DNA of 64,000 nucleotides from DASSFZ01 sp035292585 (GTDB taxonomy: Bacteria > Chloroflexota > Anaerolineae > Fen-1058). The stretch is from the NCBI GenBank assembly GCA_035292585.1, contig DATDPU010000049.1, positions 1 through 64,000 of the forward strand. The letters are read 5' to 3'. The position numbers were made by a program, and so were the translations under genes. The notes under the pieces were generated by a model, which saw only the letters and a program-made list of their open reading frames with translations, made no database searches and was not told the origin of the DNA. Shown here piece by piece: positions 26,775 to 35,748 of this stretch. The stretch's first letter is position 1. Each line of letters opens with the position of its first letter.

Positions 26775-27272
26775 TCATTCGATCGTCACCAACGTCTGCC
26801 CCTGCTCGACCGGTTGGCGCGGCTCGACGCGCACCGCGCCCACTTTGCCATCGCGCGGCGCTTTCAGTTCGTTTTCCATCTTCATCGATTCCAGAATCAC
26901 CAACGTCTCGCCTTTCCGCACGGCCTGTCCCGGAACAACTTTAACCGCGACGATCAACCCCGGCATCGGCGACTTGATCGCCACTTCGCCGCTCGGCGCG
27001 GCCTGGCCGCGCGCAGCTTGCGCCAGCCGCAGGGCGCGCTCATCTTCGATCTGGACCGGGTAGAAACGTCCGCGCAACAGCACGCCGAACTCGCCGTCGC
27101 GCGCTTCGACCAGCGCTTCGAACGAGTCCGTGTCGAGGAGCAGCGAGAAGGTGCCCATCCCGTCGATCGAGCGTAGATCGGCCCAGTGCCACTCGCCGTC
27201 GACGACGACCTCGCCATCGCGATTGATTTCGATAATGTACGTTCGCGCGCCTACCGTCGTCGCATACTTCAT
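26775..27272 (-). CDS. Biotin carboxyl carrier subunit of acyl-CoA carboxylase
   Basis: A 165-aa protein. Residues 95-165 are the biotinyl domain, and ILESMKMENELKAP holds the biotin-lysine in MKM. The N-terminal part (about 95 residues) matches the linker domain seen in separate carriers. It works with the biotin carboxylase just upstream in the operon and with the carboxyltransferase further on. Probable use is propionyl- or acetyl-CoA carboxylation; methylmalonyl genes nearby favour propionyl-CoA. Confidence 0.93.
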   Translation of the reverse strand: MKYATTVGARTYIIEINRDGEVVVDGEWHWADLRSIDGMGTFSLLLDTDSFEALVEARDGEFGVLLRGRFYPVQIEDERALRLAQAARGQAAPSGEVAIKSPMPGLIVAVKVVPGQAVRKGETLVILESMKMENELKAPRDGKVGAVRVEPRQPVEQGQTLVTIE

Positions 27273-27298
27273 CCGTTACCCCACGCCTGACCGACCCG

Positions 27299-28801
27299 CT
27301 ACCGCTGCAATCTCTCCCAACGCGCCAGCCACTTCCAGTTGCTGGTGTCGCGGGCGGCGGGCCGCACGACCTGCGCCGCCTGTTGGCCGCGCGTGTGCGC
27401 CACCAGCGTGCCGATGATCGCGGCCACGCGCAGCTGGTTCGGGTCAGGCTCTTCTTCCAGCAGAAACCGTTCTTCGACGAAGCGCGTATCGAACGAACCG
27501 GCCATGAAGCGATGGCTGTCCATCATCGCCTGGTGGAACGGGATGCTGGTCTTGATGCCGATGATGCTGAACTCTTCCAGCGCGCGGCGCATGCGCAAGA
27601 TCGCCTCGCCGCGCGTCTCGCCCCAGCAGATCAGCTTGGCGATCAGCGGATCGTAGTACGGCGTAATTTCAAACCCTTCATACACGCCGCTATCGACGCG
27701 GATGCCCGGCCCGGTCGGCAGGCTCAGCCGGGTGATGCGGCCGGTCGAGGGCATGAAGTTGTTGAGCGGGTCTTCGGCGGTGATGCGGCACTCCAGCGCC
27801 CAGCCGTTGATGGCGATATCGTCCTGCGTGTAGCGCAACTGCCGGCCGCGCGCCACGCGGATCTGCTCCTTGACGATATCTACGCCGGTGACCATCTCGG
27901 TGACCGGGTGTTCCACCTGCAGGCGCGTGTTCATCTCCAGGAAGTAGAAGTTCTTGTCCTTGTCGACCAGGAACTCGATCGTGCCCGCGTTGACGTAGTT
28001 CACCGCCTGCGCCGCCTTCACCGCCACCTCGCCCATGCGCGCGCGCAAGTCGTCGTCCACCGCCATCGACGGCGATTCCTCGATGATCTTCTGGTGACGC
28101 CGCTGCAGGCTGCACTCGCGCTCGTTCAGGTGAATCACGTTGCCGTGCATATCGGCCAGCAGCTGAATCTCGATGTGCCGCGCGCCGATGACCAGCTTCT
28201 CCAGATAGACCGAGCCGTCGCCAAACGCCGACTCGGCCTCGCGCCGGGCCGAGGCCAGCGCGCCGGGCAAATCTTCGGCCCGATCGACCAGGCGCATTCC
28301 CTTGCCGCCGCCTCCAGCGGTGGCCTTGATCAGCAGCGGGAACCCAATCTGCGGCGCGATGGCGATGATCTCGTCGTCGGGTAAGCCGCCTTCGCCTTCG
28401 GTGCCCGGCACGACCGGCACGCCCGCTTTTTGCACCATCGCGCGCGCCACGGCTTTATCGCCCATCGCCGCGATGGCCGAGGGTCGCGGGCCGATAAAGG
28501 CGATGCCCGCGCGTTCGCACGCTTCGGCAAAGTCGCTGCGCTCGGCCAAAAAGCCGTAGCCGGGATGGATGGCGTCGGCGCTCGAACGTTGAGCGACGTC
28601 GAGGATCACGTCGGCGCGCAGATAGGAATCGCGCGCCGGAGCCGTGCCGATGTAATAGGCCTCGTCGGCGTAGCGCACATGCAAGGCATTGCGGTCGACC
28701 TCGGAGTACACCGCCACGGTCTGGATGCCCAGCTCGCGGCACGCGCGCAAAATGCGGACGGCGATTTCACCCCGGTTGACAACGAGAACTTTCTTGAACA
28801 T
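27299..28801 (-). CDS. accC: Biotin carboxylase of acyl-CoA carboxylase
   Basis: A 500-aa protein starting MFKKVLVVNRGEIAVRILRA. The ATP-grasp site AGGGGKGMRLV, then ERECSLQRRHQKIIEE and NFYFLEMNTRLQVEHPVTE are all diagnostic. It makes carboxybiotin from bicarbonate and ATP on the carrier protein. It lies 26 bp before the carrier gene, and about 880 bp after the carboxyltransferase gene with a HEPN/MNT pair between. Whether it serves acetyl- or propionyl-CoA cannot be decided from sequence. Confidence 0.95.
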   Translation of the reverse strand: MFKKVLVVNRGEIAVRILRACRELGIQTVAVYSEVDRNALHVRYADEAYYIGTAPARDSYLRADVILDVAQRSSADAIHPGYGFLAERSDFAEACERAGIAFIGPRPSAIAAMGDKAVARAMVQKAGVPVVPGTEGEGGLPDDEIIAIAPQIGFPLLIKATAGGGGKGMRLVDRAEDLPGALASARREAESAFGDGSVYLEKLVIGARHIEIQLLADMHGNVIHLNERECSLQRRHQKIIEESPSMAVDDDLRARMGEVAVKAAQAVNYVNAGTIEFLVDKDKNFYFLEMNTRLQVEHPVTEMVTGVDIVKEQIRVARGRQLRYTQDDIAINGWALECRITAEDPLNNFMPSTGRITRLSLPTGPGIRVDSGVYEGFEITPYYDPLIAKLICWGETRGEAILRMRRALEEFSIIGIKTSIPFHQAMMDSHRFMAGSFDTRFVEERFLLEEEPDPNQLRVAAIIGTLVAHTRGQQAAQVVRPAARDTSNWKWLARWERLQR

Positions 28802-28831
28802 GGCCCTTACCTTAACGTAGACGGTATCGCT

Positions 28832-29218
28832 TTACCTCAGGCCCAACTTTGCACGCGCGAACTTGCGCATTTCTTTCATTGCATTGACCGCTTCACGGGC
28901 GTCTTCCACCGTAGCCTCAAGACCTGGATAACGTCCATCGATTGCATAAGGCGTGAGCACCGCGAGCCGATCGGTCATTAACTGCACATCAGCATCGGCT
29001 GGCGTCAGTAAGTTCTTGAGCTGTATCAAGTCATGGGTCTTCGGGAAATCAATTCGGCGCCGAATCAGTAGCGCTTTGAGATATTTCTCGGCGCATTGTT
29101 GGCATTGATTACAGACGATATCGGGCACGGGTCGATTCCGATGGCGCGCTAACGCGACTGCGCTGACGTAGTTGTCTTCCGCTTTCTCAACCCATTCTTC
29201 AGAGGGATGCACGCTCAT
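28832..29218 (-). CDS. HEPN-domain protein (toxin-like)
   Basis: A 128-aa helical protein with CQQCAEKYLKALLI and DFPKTHDLIQL, the pattern of HEPN proteins (with an Arg and a His in RRRIDFPKTH that may form the RNase site). Start 29218 is used because the family begins MSVHPSEEW and it overlaps the upstream gene by 20 bp. HEPN genes paired with MNT nucleotidyltransferases act as type VII toxin-antitoxin systems in other bacteria. Here the pair is inserted between two carboxylase genes. Confidence 0.85.
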   Translation of the reverse strand: MSVHPSEEWVEKAEDNYVSAVALARHRNRPVPDIVCNQCQQCAEKYLKALLIRRRIDFPKTHDLIQLKNLLTPADADVQLMTDRLAVLTPYAIDGRYPGLEATVEDAREAVNAMKEMRKFARAKLGLR

Positions 29219-29633
29219 ATACAACTTTGCCTTTGCTGAGTATCTCACGAAAAAAAACGTCGCCCATGCGCAGGCGCTCTTCAATTTCGGCGGGTGTTCG
29301 CGCAATAATATCTACCGGAAACGGGCGGGGATCGAGAATCTCTGAGATTTGAATGACCCTGGCTTGAGGTCTCAGATTGCTTTCCATGATCACTAACAAA
29401 TCGACGTCACTGTCTGGCGTTGGCTGGCCGTAGGCAAAGGATCCGAATAGGATAATCTTTTCGGGATGAACGGCATCCGCGATCTTTCGAGCGGCCTGGC
29501 GAATCTTCGCATCGGTAATCGGCCACCAATAGAAAGATTCTGGAACCCGTTGAGCATTCCTGGGTGGAGCTGAGGTCTGCTTGATTCTCTGTGTCGGATT
29601 GGTTCTACGTTGATTAAAGCGGCTGTTCCTCAC
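29199..29633 (-). CDS. MNT nucleotidyltransferase (antitoxin-like partner of HEPN)
   Basis: A 144-aa protein. GSFAYGQPTPDSDVDLLV is the GS-x10-DxD nucleotidyltransferase signature with metal-binding aspartates. About 45 extra residues precede the domain, so the true start may be internal, though no other Met is present. It overlaps the HEPN gene by 20 bp, typical of MNT-HEPN pairs where the MNT enzyme silences the toxin by modifying it. That role is inferred from the family. Confidence 0.87.
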   Translation of the reverse strand: MRNSRFNQRRTNPTQRIKQTSAPPRNAQRVPESFYWWPITDAKIRQAARKIADAVHPEKIILFGSFAYGQPTPDSDVDLLVIMESNLRPQARVIQISEILDPRPFPVDIIARTPAEIEERLRMGDVFFREILSKGKVVYERASL

Positions 29634-29683
29634 AATACCTCACTTCCTGCAAGTGTACAGCGTCCTAGCTGTGCCCAGGGCAA

Positions 29684-31234
29684 TCACAGCGGTATATTCC
29701 CATGTTTCTTGGGCGGGTTCGCATCGCGCTTGTTCTGCAACATCTCCAGCGCGTTGATCAGACGGGGCCGCGTCTCCTTCGGTTCGATGATGTCGTCGAT
29801 GTAACCCCACTCGGCGGCGATGTATGGGTTGGCGAACTTCTCGCGGTACAGCGCCACCAGCTCGGCCTTCTTCGCCACAGGGTCTTCGGCCTCGGCCAGC
29901 TCCTTGCGGAAGATGATTTTCACCGCGCCATCCGGCCCCATCACGGCGAGCTCGGCGGTGGGCCAGGCCAGGTTCAGGTCGCCCCGAATGTGCTTGGAAT
30001 TCATCACGCAGTACGCGCCGCCATAAGCCTTGCGCGTGATCACGGTGATCTTCGGCACGGTCGCCTCGCAATAGGCGTACAGCAGCTTCGCGCCCGACCG
30101 GATCACGCCGCCGTGCTCCTGCCCCACGCCCGGCAGGAAGCCCGGCACGTCTTCGAAGGTGATGATCGGGACGTTGAAGCAATCGCAGAAGCGGATGAAG
30201 CGCGCGGCTTTCTCGCTCGCGTCGATATCGAGCACGCCGGCCAGCACCGCCGGCTGCTGCGCGACGATGCCGACGCTATGCCCGCCCAGCCGCGCAAAGC
30301 CGACGATCACGTTCATTGCAAAGTGCGCGTGCACCTCGAAGAAGAGGCCCTCGTCGACGACCAACCGGACGAGTTCCTTCATGTCGTAAGGCTTGTGAGG
30401 ACTGTCGGGCACGATCGAGTCGAGCCGTTCGTCCATGCGCAGCGGATCGTCCGCCGATTTGACGAGTGGCGGGTCTTCCATGTTGTTTTGGGGCAAGTAG
30501 CTCAACAACTGCCGGATCAGGTACAGGCAGTCGGCCTCGCTCTCCGCCGCGAAGTGCGCCACGCCGCTCTTGCTGTTGTGGACGCTCGCGCCGCCCAGCT
30601 CCTCGAAGGTGACGTCTTCGTGTGTCACCGATTTGACGACGTCCGGCCCGGTCACAAACATGTACGAGGAGTTCTTGACCATAAAGATGAAATCGGTCAG
30701 CGCCGGCGAGTAGACCGCGCCGCCCGCGCACGGCCCCATGATCGCGCTGATCTGCGGCACGACGCCCGACGCCAGCGTATTGCGCAAGAAGATGTCGGCG
30801 TAGCCGCCCAACGAGACCACACCCTCCTGGATGCGCGCGCCGCCCGAATCGTTCAACCCGATCAGGGGCGCGCCGTTCTTCATGGCCAGCTCCATGATCT
30901 TGATGATCTTCTGGGCATGCACCTGGCTCAGGCTGCCGCCGAAGACGGTGAAGTCTTGCGAGAACACGTACACCAGTCGGCCATCGATCGTGCCCCAGCC
31001 CGTGATGACGCTGTCGCCCAGATACTTCTTGTCCGCCATGCCGAAATCGGTGGCGCGATGAGTGACGAACATATCGAGTTCGCGGAACGAACCGGAATCG
31101 AGCAGCAGATCGAGCCGCTCGCGCGCCGTCAGTTTACCTTGTTGGTGTTGTTTCTCGATGCGCTCTGCGCCGCCGCCCTCGCGCGCCAGCGCTTTGGTCT
31201 CGCGTAATTTCTGAAGTTTAGGATCCAGTGCCAT
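29684..31234 (-). CDS. Acyl-CoA carboxylase carboxyltransferase (PccB-like)
   Basis: A 516-aa protein starting MALDPKLQKLRETKALAREG. GLNDSGGARIQEGVVSLGGYADIF and FEDVPGFLPGVGQEHGGVI are the oxyanion-hole regions of the two crotonase-like halves. Its length and fused layout are those of PccB-type propionyl/acetyl-CoA carboxyltransferases. The ATG at 31234 has GGTGGAG upstream, so the GTG at 31246 is not used. It is first of the run of carboxylase genes on this strand. Confidence 0.94.
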   Translation of the reverse strand: MALDPKLQKLRETKALAREGGGAERIEKQHQQGKLTARERLDLLLDSGSFRELDMFVTHRATDFGMADKKYLGDSVITGWGTIDGRLVYVFSQDFTVFGGSLSQVHAQKIIKIMELAMKNGAPLIGLNDSGGARIQEGVVSLGGYADIFLRNTLASGVVPQISAIMGPCAGGAVYSPALTDFIFMVKNSSYMFVTGPDVVKSVTHEDVTFEELGGASVHNSKSGVAHFAAESEADCLYLIRQLLSYLPQNNMEDPPLVKSADDPLRMDERLDSIVPDSPHKPYDMKELVRLVVDEGLFFEVHAHFAMNVIVGFARLGGHSVGIVAQQPAVLAGVLDIDASEKAARFIRFCDCFNVPIITFEDVPGFLPGVGQEHGGVIRSGAKLLYAYCEATVPKITVITRKAYGGAYCVMNSKHIRGDLNLAWPTAELAVMGPDGAVKIIFRKELAEAEDPVAKKAELVALYREKFANPYIAAEWGYIDDIIEPKETRPRLINALEMLQNKRDANPPKKHGNIPL

Positions 31235-31299
31235 GCTTCGCTCCACCGAAGAACCTTTGCCTGATCACGTACAGTTATAACAGGCGAGATGCGCGACAG

Positions 31300-31707
31300 T
31301 TACGAAAATGCCCTTCGCACGCGGGGCCAAGACAAGAAAGCCCAAACGAACAGGATGCTCAGGATCGAGATGACGGCGTCGGTTGGCCGGGTGAGCAGCT
31401 CGTAGGATGATCGCCCGAACGACAACCGGATCAGCCACAGGTTGGCCTGGTACAGGACGATCGCGACCAGCAGCCACCGTCGCGCCCAGCGCTTCAGCCG
31501 ATACAACCCGATGGCAGCCACGCCGAACCCGATCGCCCACGCGCTGCCGGTCGCCGTCAGCGCCGCCTGCGGCCCGGCTTGACCCAGGCTGCGCATGAAC
31601 TCGGCCTGCTGGCTGGCGCCAAGCGCCTGCTGCAGGTTGAACGCTGCCAATGATAGCACGCCGAGCGCGAATAAGGTAATCAGGAACGAGCGTTTCACCT
31701 TGACCAC
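31300..31707 (-). CDS. Small integral membrane protein
   Basis: A 135-aa protein with GTG start, about four hydrophobic segments (residues 5-28, 45-70, 75-95, 108-128) and a basic end. No family is recognised. Upstream of the carboxylase genes on the same strand, with no shared role evident. Confidence 0.55.
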   Translation of the reverse strand: MVKVKRSFLITLFALGVLSLAAFNLQQALGASQQAEFMRSLGQAGPQAALTATGSAWAIGFGVAAIGLYRLKRWARRWLLVAIVLYQANLWLIRLSFGRSSYELLTRPTDAVISILSILFVWAFLSWPRVRRAFS

Positions 31708-31772
31708 GGCCTAGCTTGTTTCCGCCGCAGTCCAGCCGCTGCCGGAACGGCGAAAGTGAGGTATCCCGTCAC

Positions 31773-32804
31773 TCAGGGGCGCAAGACCACCTTGCCGAAT
31801 TGCTCGCCGCGCTCCAAGACCTCGTGCGCAATTCGGCCCTCGCTCAAGGGTAACACGGTGTGAATCGCAGGACGAATCTGGCCGTGAAAGACCAGCTGCA
31901 TCACGTCGCGATAATCCTGGTGACTGCCCATCGTGCTCCCCAAGATCGAGATTTGCTTGGACCACACGAACCGGACATCGGTGGCGGCCTGATAACCGCT
32001 GGTGTTGCCAACCGTCACCAGCCGGCCGCCGCGTGCCAGCGCGCGGATGCTCTGGTGCCAGGTGGCCTGCCCGACGTTATCGACGACCACATCCACGCCG
32101 CGTTTGCCCGTCGCCAGAAATACCGCTTTCGACCAGTCTTCGTCCTTATAGTTGATCGCGTGGTCGGCGCCCAGCGCTCTAACCTGTTCCATTTTCTCTG
32201 CGCTCGACGTGATGGCAAAGACCGTCGCGCTGACGTGCTTGGCGATTTGAAGGGCGAGATGATTCACCCCGCCGCCCGCGCCGACGATGGCGATGCTTTC
32301 CCCGCGCTTCAGCTGCGCCCGATGCACCAACATGCGCCACGCCGTCAACGCCGCCAACGAGGCTGCCGCAGCGATCTCGTGCGAAACGTCATCGGGCAGC
32401 GGCAACAGGTTGCGCGCCGGCACGACGATCAACTCGGCCGCGCCGCCCGTTGTGTGCTCGCCCAAGATCAGGTAACCCGGCGAGACGCTATCTTCGCCCC
32501 GGCGGGTCCACTCGTCGTCGAGCGTCGTCAGGCCCGGATCGATCGCGACGCGAGCGCCGAGCGGCGGAGCCGATACGCCTGCGCCATACGCTTCGACGAT
32601 GCCGCTTACGTCGCAGCCGCCGATGTGCGGCCTGGGCAGCTGCGCGAAGGCCGGGCCGCCGCGCCGCACCCATAAATCGAGATGATTGAGCGCGACCGCT
32701 TTGACGCGCACGCGCACCTGGCCGGGCCCTGGAATCGGATCGGGCAGATCGCCGTAGCGCAACACCTCCGGCCCGCCGTGCTCGGTGAAGTACAAGGCTT
32801 TCAT
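31773..32804 (-). CDS. Zinc-type alcohol dehydrogenase / quinone oxidoreductase (MDR family)
   Basis: A 343-aa protein. The GroES-like domain has YTEHGGPEVLRYGDLP, and the Rossmann domain has IVGAGGGVNHLALQIAK (GxGxxG-like). GCDVSGIVEAYGAG and HTTGGAAELIVVPARNLLPLP fit an MDR with zinc-binding positions near residues 90-115. It would use NAD(P)H on an unknown alcohol, aldehyde or enoyl substrate. A 14-bp palindrome lies just upstream. Confidence 0.87.
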   Translation of the reverse strand: MKALYFTEHGGPEVLRYGDLPDPIPGPGQVRVRVKAVALNHLDLWVRRGGPAFAQLPRPHIGGCDVSGIVEAYGAGVSAPPLGARVAIDPGLTTLDDEWTRRGEDSVSPGYLILGEHTTGGAAELIVVPARNLLPLPDDVSHEIAAAASLAALTAWRMLVHRAQLKRGESIAIVGAGGGVNHLALQIAKHVSATVFAITSSAEKMEQVRALGADHAINYKDEDWSKAVFLATGKRGVDVVVDNVGQATWHQSIRALARGGRLVTVGNTSGYQAATDVRFVWSKQISILGSTMGSHQDYRDVMQLVFHGQIRPAIHTVLPLSEGRIAHEVLERGEQFGKVVLRP

Positions 32805-32829
32805 GGAGAGTTCCTTTCACGGCGAAACC

Positions 32830-32862
32830 AGATACGCACTACGGAATACGTAGTGCGTATCT
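32830..32862. repeat. Perfect 14-bp stem hairpin
   Basis: AGATACGCACTACG pairs with CGTAGTGCGTATCT around GAATA, about ten bases before the stop of the GT-C gene and 25 after the ADH start. It could end the GT-C transcript, or be a repeat: a GGAATACGTA motif also occurs at 58150-58185. Confidence 0.55.
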
Positions 32863-32872
32863 GCACCGGCTT

Positions 32873-35656
32873 CTACTCGTTCACCCTGAAGTATACCGGA
32901 TCAGACCGGATGCCGACGCCGCCGGTTTCATCCACCAGGCGGGCGCCATCGCTGACGACGATCTCACATCGATACTGGCCGGGCGCAAGACGGATCTCAA
33001 AACGGCCCTGTGTTTGTCGGCCTTCCGAACCGGACTGCCGTAAGGCCGGCTGCCAGCGATCGTCACGCGCCGGATCGAAATCGGGATCGGCCGAGAGCAC
33101 GAATGTATCCACAAATAGCGCGATGTACAGGCGAATGCGGCTGAGGTCGAAGGGACGCAGCGCGCGAATTGGCGCTGGGCCGGCATCCAGCGTCAGCTCT
33201 CCCAACGCTTGCCATTGCCAGGCATTGAGCGTCCCCGGTTGGGCCTCGGCAAACGCGAATGCCTGCCCGGCGATCTCGATGATGCCGGGAAAGGGGTCGT
33301 TCTGCCGTCGATACGCGCGCACCCACAGCCGATAAGCGCCGGGGCGCGGTATGTCGATCGTCGTTGCCGCATACTGGTTTCCCGGATCGTCGGCCAGGTA
33401 GCCCGATCCGGAGAACCCGGTCACGAACTGGTTATCGGCAATCCAGCCGGCGCGATCCTCAAACGATTCGCCCTCGATCCACAGAACGTCGTCGCGCGCG
33501 CGCCAGCATTCGAGAGTGGATCGTGAAGCCGGCGTCGGGTTGAGCGACCAACCGATCGCGATCGGCGTCGCCGCACCGCCCTCGATCACGGCGAGCGGCG
33601 GCGTGATGATCAGATAGCCGCTCCAGCACGCCGGCCGGTTCAAATCGTTCTCGGCTACCGTGTACAACTGGAAGTAATTGGTTGTCACTTGTTCGGACGG
33701 GTAACACCGGTGAAAGGCCGCGAGGATATTCTGCCGCTGGTCTTGCAGGATCGTCTCGGAGATGTCCACGAGCACCTTCGTTTGTCGCGCGGTTCCGCGC
33801 CGCTGGGCCAACGTGGGGAGTAGCTCGGAATACCGCACCGGGCGGAACTCACCGGCGTAGCGTGCGCCCCGCCGTTCACGCAACAGCAGCGCGATCATCG
33901 GTTGCTCCGTCTCGACCGCTTCACCGGGCATGATGTACGGCATCAGTAACGGTCCATCCCCTTCAACCTGTGTCGCGACGATCTCGGCCACCTCGCGCCG
34001 GCGTACTTCGAAAAATGGATCGGGCATCTCCTGAAACCAGATGGTCAGGTTCAACAGCCCAAAACCACCCAGCGCCGCAAGCCCGATCCCGGTTAGCGTG
34101 CGCGGCAGGCGTGTGGCTTGCGCCAGCGTCCGGTAGATTGCTATCAGCACAACCGCGATCAGTAAATATAAAGCGGGGACACCGGGATACAGGATGCGCG
34201 GCCAGGGCGTCTGCAGGAGCAGCGGGATCGGGATGAATACCCACGCCCACCAGACGAGCGCAAACGCATGCCCTTTCCGCCGGATATGGACGAGGGCGTA
34301 GAGCAGGCCGAGGACGAGCAGCGGCGTCAGCAACCCATTGATATACGGTCCTGAGCGGAGATACAACCAGTCCGCCGGGGCCTGGCCGAAAAACACCTTC
34401 AGCAATCCCTCGAGACCGACTTGCAACTGATCGACAAACGGACTTCCGGTTTGATCGCCGAAAGAAGTATAGTATTGCATGCGGCCGAACAAATAGTCGA
34501 GGGCGCCGGCAGACACAACGACCGGCGCCGTCACCAACGCGGCCAGGTAACGCAGCCAGGTGCGCCACTCGCGCCGCTCGCGCAGCGCCGCGCCGATCGC
34601 CAGCGTGAAGACGGCGGCGAGGAGCGGCATCAACGTTTCGTAGGTGAGCATCGCGCCGGCGATAGCGCCGCCGGTCAAGAGGAAGTGGCGCAGACGGCGC
34701 GTGCGCAATGCGACGGCCAGGCCGTAAAACGGGAGGATCGACCACAGCTTGACGTGCGACTCGACGTTGCCAACGCGGCTGGCGCTGAGATCGGGCAACG
34801 AAACCGCGAGCAAGAATGTGGCGATGAGCGCGGTGGGCGCGTCGAACAACTCGCGCGCCAAGCGATAGAACACATACGCGGCGACAACGCTGAAGACGGC
34901 GACTTCGACCCGCCCCGGCGTCAGTCCGGCGCCCATCAGCCGCTGGAACGGCGCTTCCATCCAAAATGACATGGGCAGATAGCGCCGATGATACTCCGTC
35001 GCTCCCCAGTCGTGGCCGTCGACCATGAGCGTGACCACTTCCTCCGTCCATTTGCTCTCGTCGCCATCGACGCCGTACGGTATACGTTTGAGGTCGTACA
35101 CGCGGCCAAACACACTTATCGCCAGCACCAACGCGAGCAGGAGAATTTCGATGCGATAAGATAGCCCGGCTCTTGGCGCGGCGGGAGAGGTCTTCCGCTT
35201 GATCCACACCCACGCGAAGAAGAGTGTACCGGCGAAGAGGTACAGCGCCAGGCCGGATTCGTGTTGCTGGTGCAGGACGAATACTTGCGCCTGAAACGCC
35301 AGCAGGCTGCACCCGACGAGGATCGAGGCTGAGACGGCCTGATGGACACGCCGCCCCCGGAGTGCCAGCGCCCAGATGAGGATCAGGCTGACCGCGCCCA
35401 GCCCCAAAACAAATGGGCCGCTGTTCGTCGCCTGCGACAGCAGCGCTCCGCGCAACGGCATGAGCCAGTGAAAGGCCAGCTCGTTCGTCAGCGGTGGGCG
35501 AATGTCGGCCGGGGGTGAGATGAGCCACAGCCATAGCCCAAACGCAAACAGGGCTACGCCGATAAGTAGCCCTGTTATCCGATCGTCACGCAGCACGCGA
35601 AACAGCACTGCCCCGGTCGGCGTGTTTTCTCGTGCCTGAAGTGGATCGCGATTCAT
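32873..35656 (-). CDS. Large GT39-like glycosyltransferase with C-terminal extracellular domain
   Basis: A 927-aa protein. Residues 25-600 hold about 13 membrane segments; the loop IPYGVDGDESKWTEEVV has the GT-C Asp-Glu pair and LATAL-like repeats. The last 300 residues are soluble, with beta-rich GSGYLADDPGNQYAATT, RPGAYRLWVRAY and PGQYRCEIVVSDG, resembling carbohydrate-binding or adhesin modules. It probably glycosylates or binds a surface polymer. The methyltransferase gene is about 90 bp upstream. Confidence 0.83.
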   Translation of the reverse strand: MNRDPLQARENTPTGAVLFRVLRDDRITGLLIGVALFAFGLWLWLISPPADIRPPLTNELAFHWLMPLRGALLSQATNSGPFVLGLGAVSLILIWALALRGRRVHQAVSASILVGCSLLAFQAQVFVLHQQHESGLALYLFAGTLFFAWVWIKRKTSPAAPRAGLSYRIEILLLALVLAISVFGRVYDLKRIPYGVDGDESKWTEEVVTLMVDGHDWGATEYHRRYLPMSFWMEAPFQRLMGAGLTPGRVEVAVFSVVAAYVFYRLARELFDAPTALIATFLLAVSLPDLSASRVGNVESHVKLWSILPFYGLAVALRTRRLRHFLLTGGAIAGAMLTYETLMPLLAAVFTLAIGAALRERREWRTWLRYLAALVTAPVVVSAGALDYLFGRMQYYTSFGDQTGSPFVDQLQVGLEGLLKVFFGQAPADWLYLRSGPYINGLLTPLLVLGLLYALVHIRRKGHAFALVWWAWVFIPIPLLLQTPWPRILYPGVPALYLLIAVVLIAIYRTLAQATRLPRTLTGIGLAALGGFGLLNLTIWFQEMPDPFFEVRRREVAEIVATQVEGDGPLLMPYIMPGEAVETEQPMIALLLRERRGARYAGEFRPVRYSELLPTLAQRRGTARQTKVLVDISETILQDQRQNILAAFHRCYPSEQVTTNYFQLYTVAENDLNRPACWSGYLIITPPLAVIEGGAATPIAIGWSLNPTPASRSTLECWRARDDVLWIEGESFEDRAGWIADNQFVTGFSGSGYLADDPGNQYAATTIDIPRPGAYRLWVRAYRRQNDPFPGIIEIAGQAFAFAEAQPGTLNAWQWQALGELTLDAGPAPIRALRPFDLSRIRLYIALFVDTFVLSADPDFDPARDDRWQPALRQSGSEGRQTQGRFEIRLAPGQYRCEIVVSDGARLVDETGGVGIRSDPVYFRVNE

Positions 35657-35748
35657 GTTTAGCCGTGACTCGTGTTGGGACCTACGTCCAGAACAGGCGC
35701 AGGCCGCGTGCCGGTCAGAAGATCAGCACACAACTGGACAACCGAAGG

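Noticed and set aside
29702..31207. A 501-aa plus-strand frame
   Set aside because: It is the antisense of the carboxyltransferase gene, with a His/Arg/Asp-rich composition and no family.
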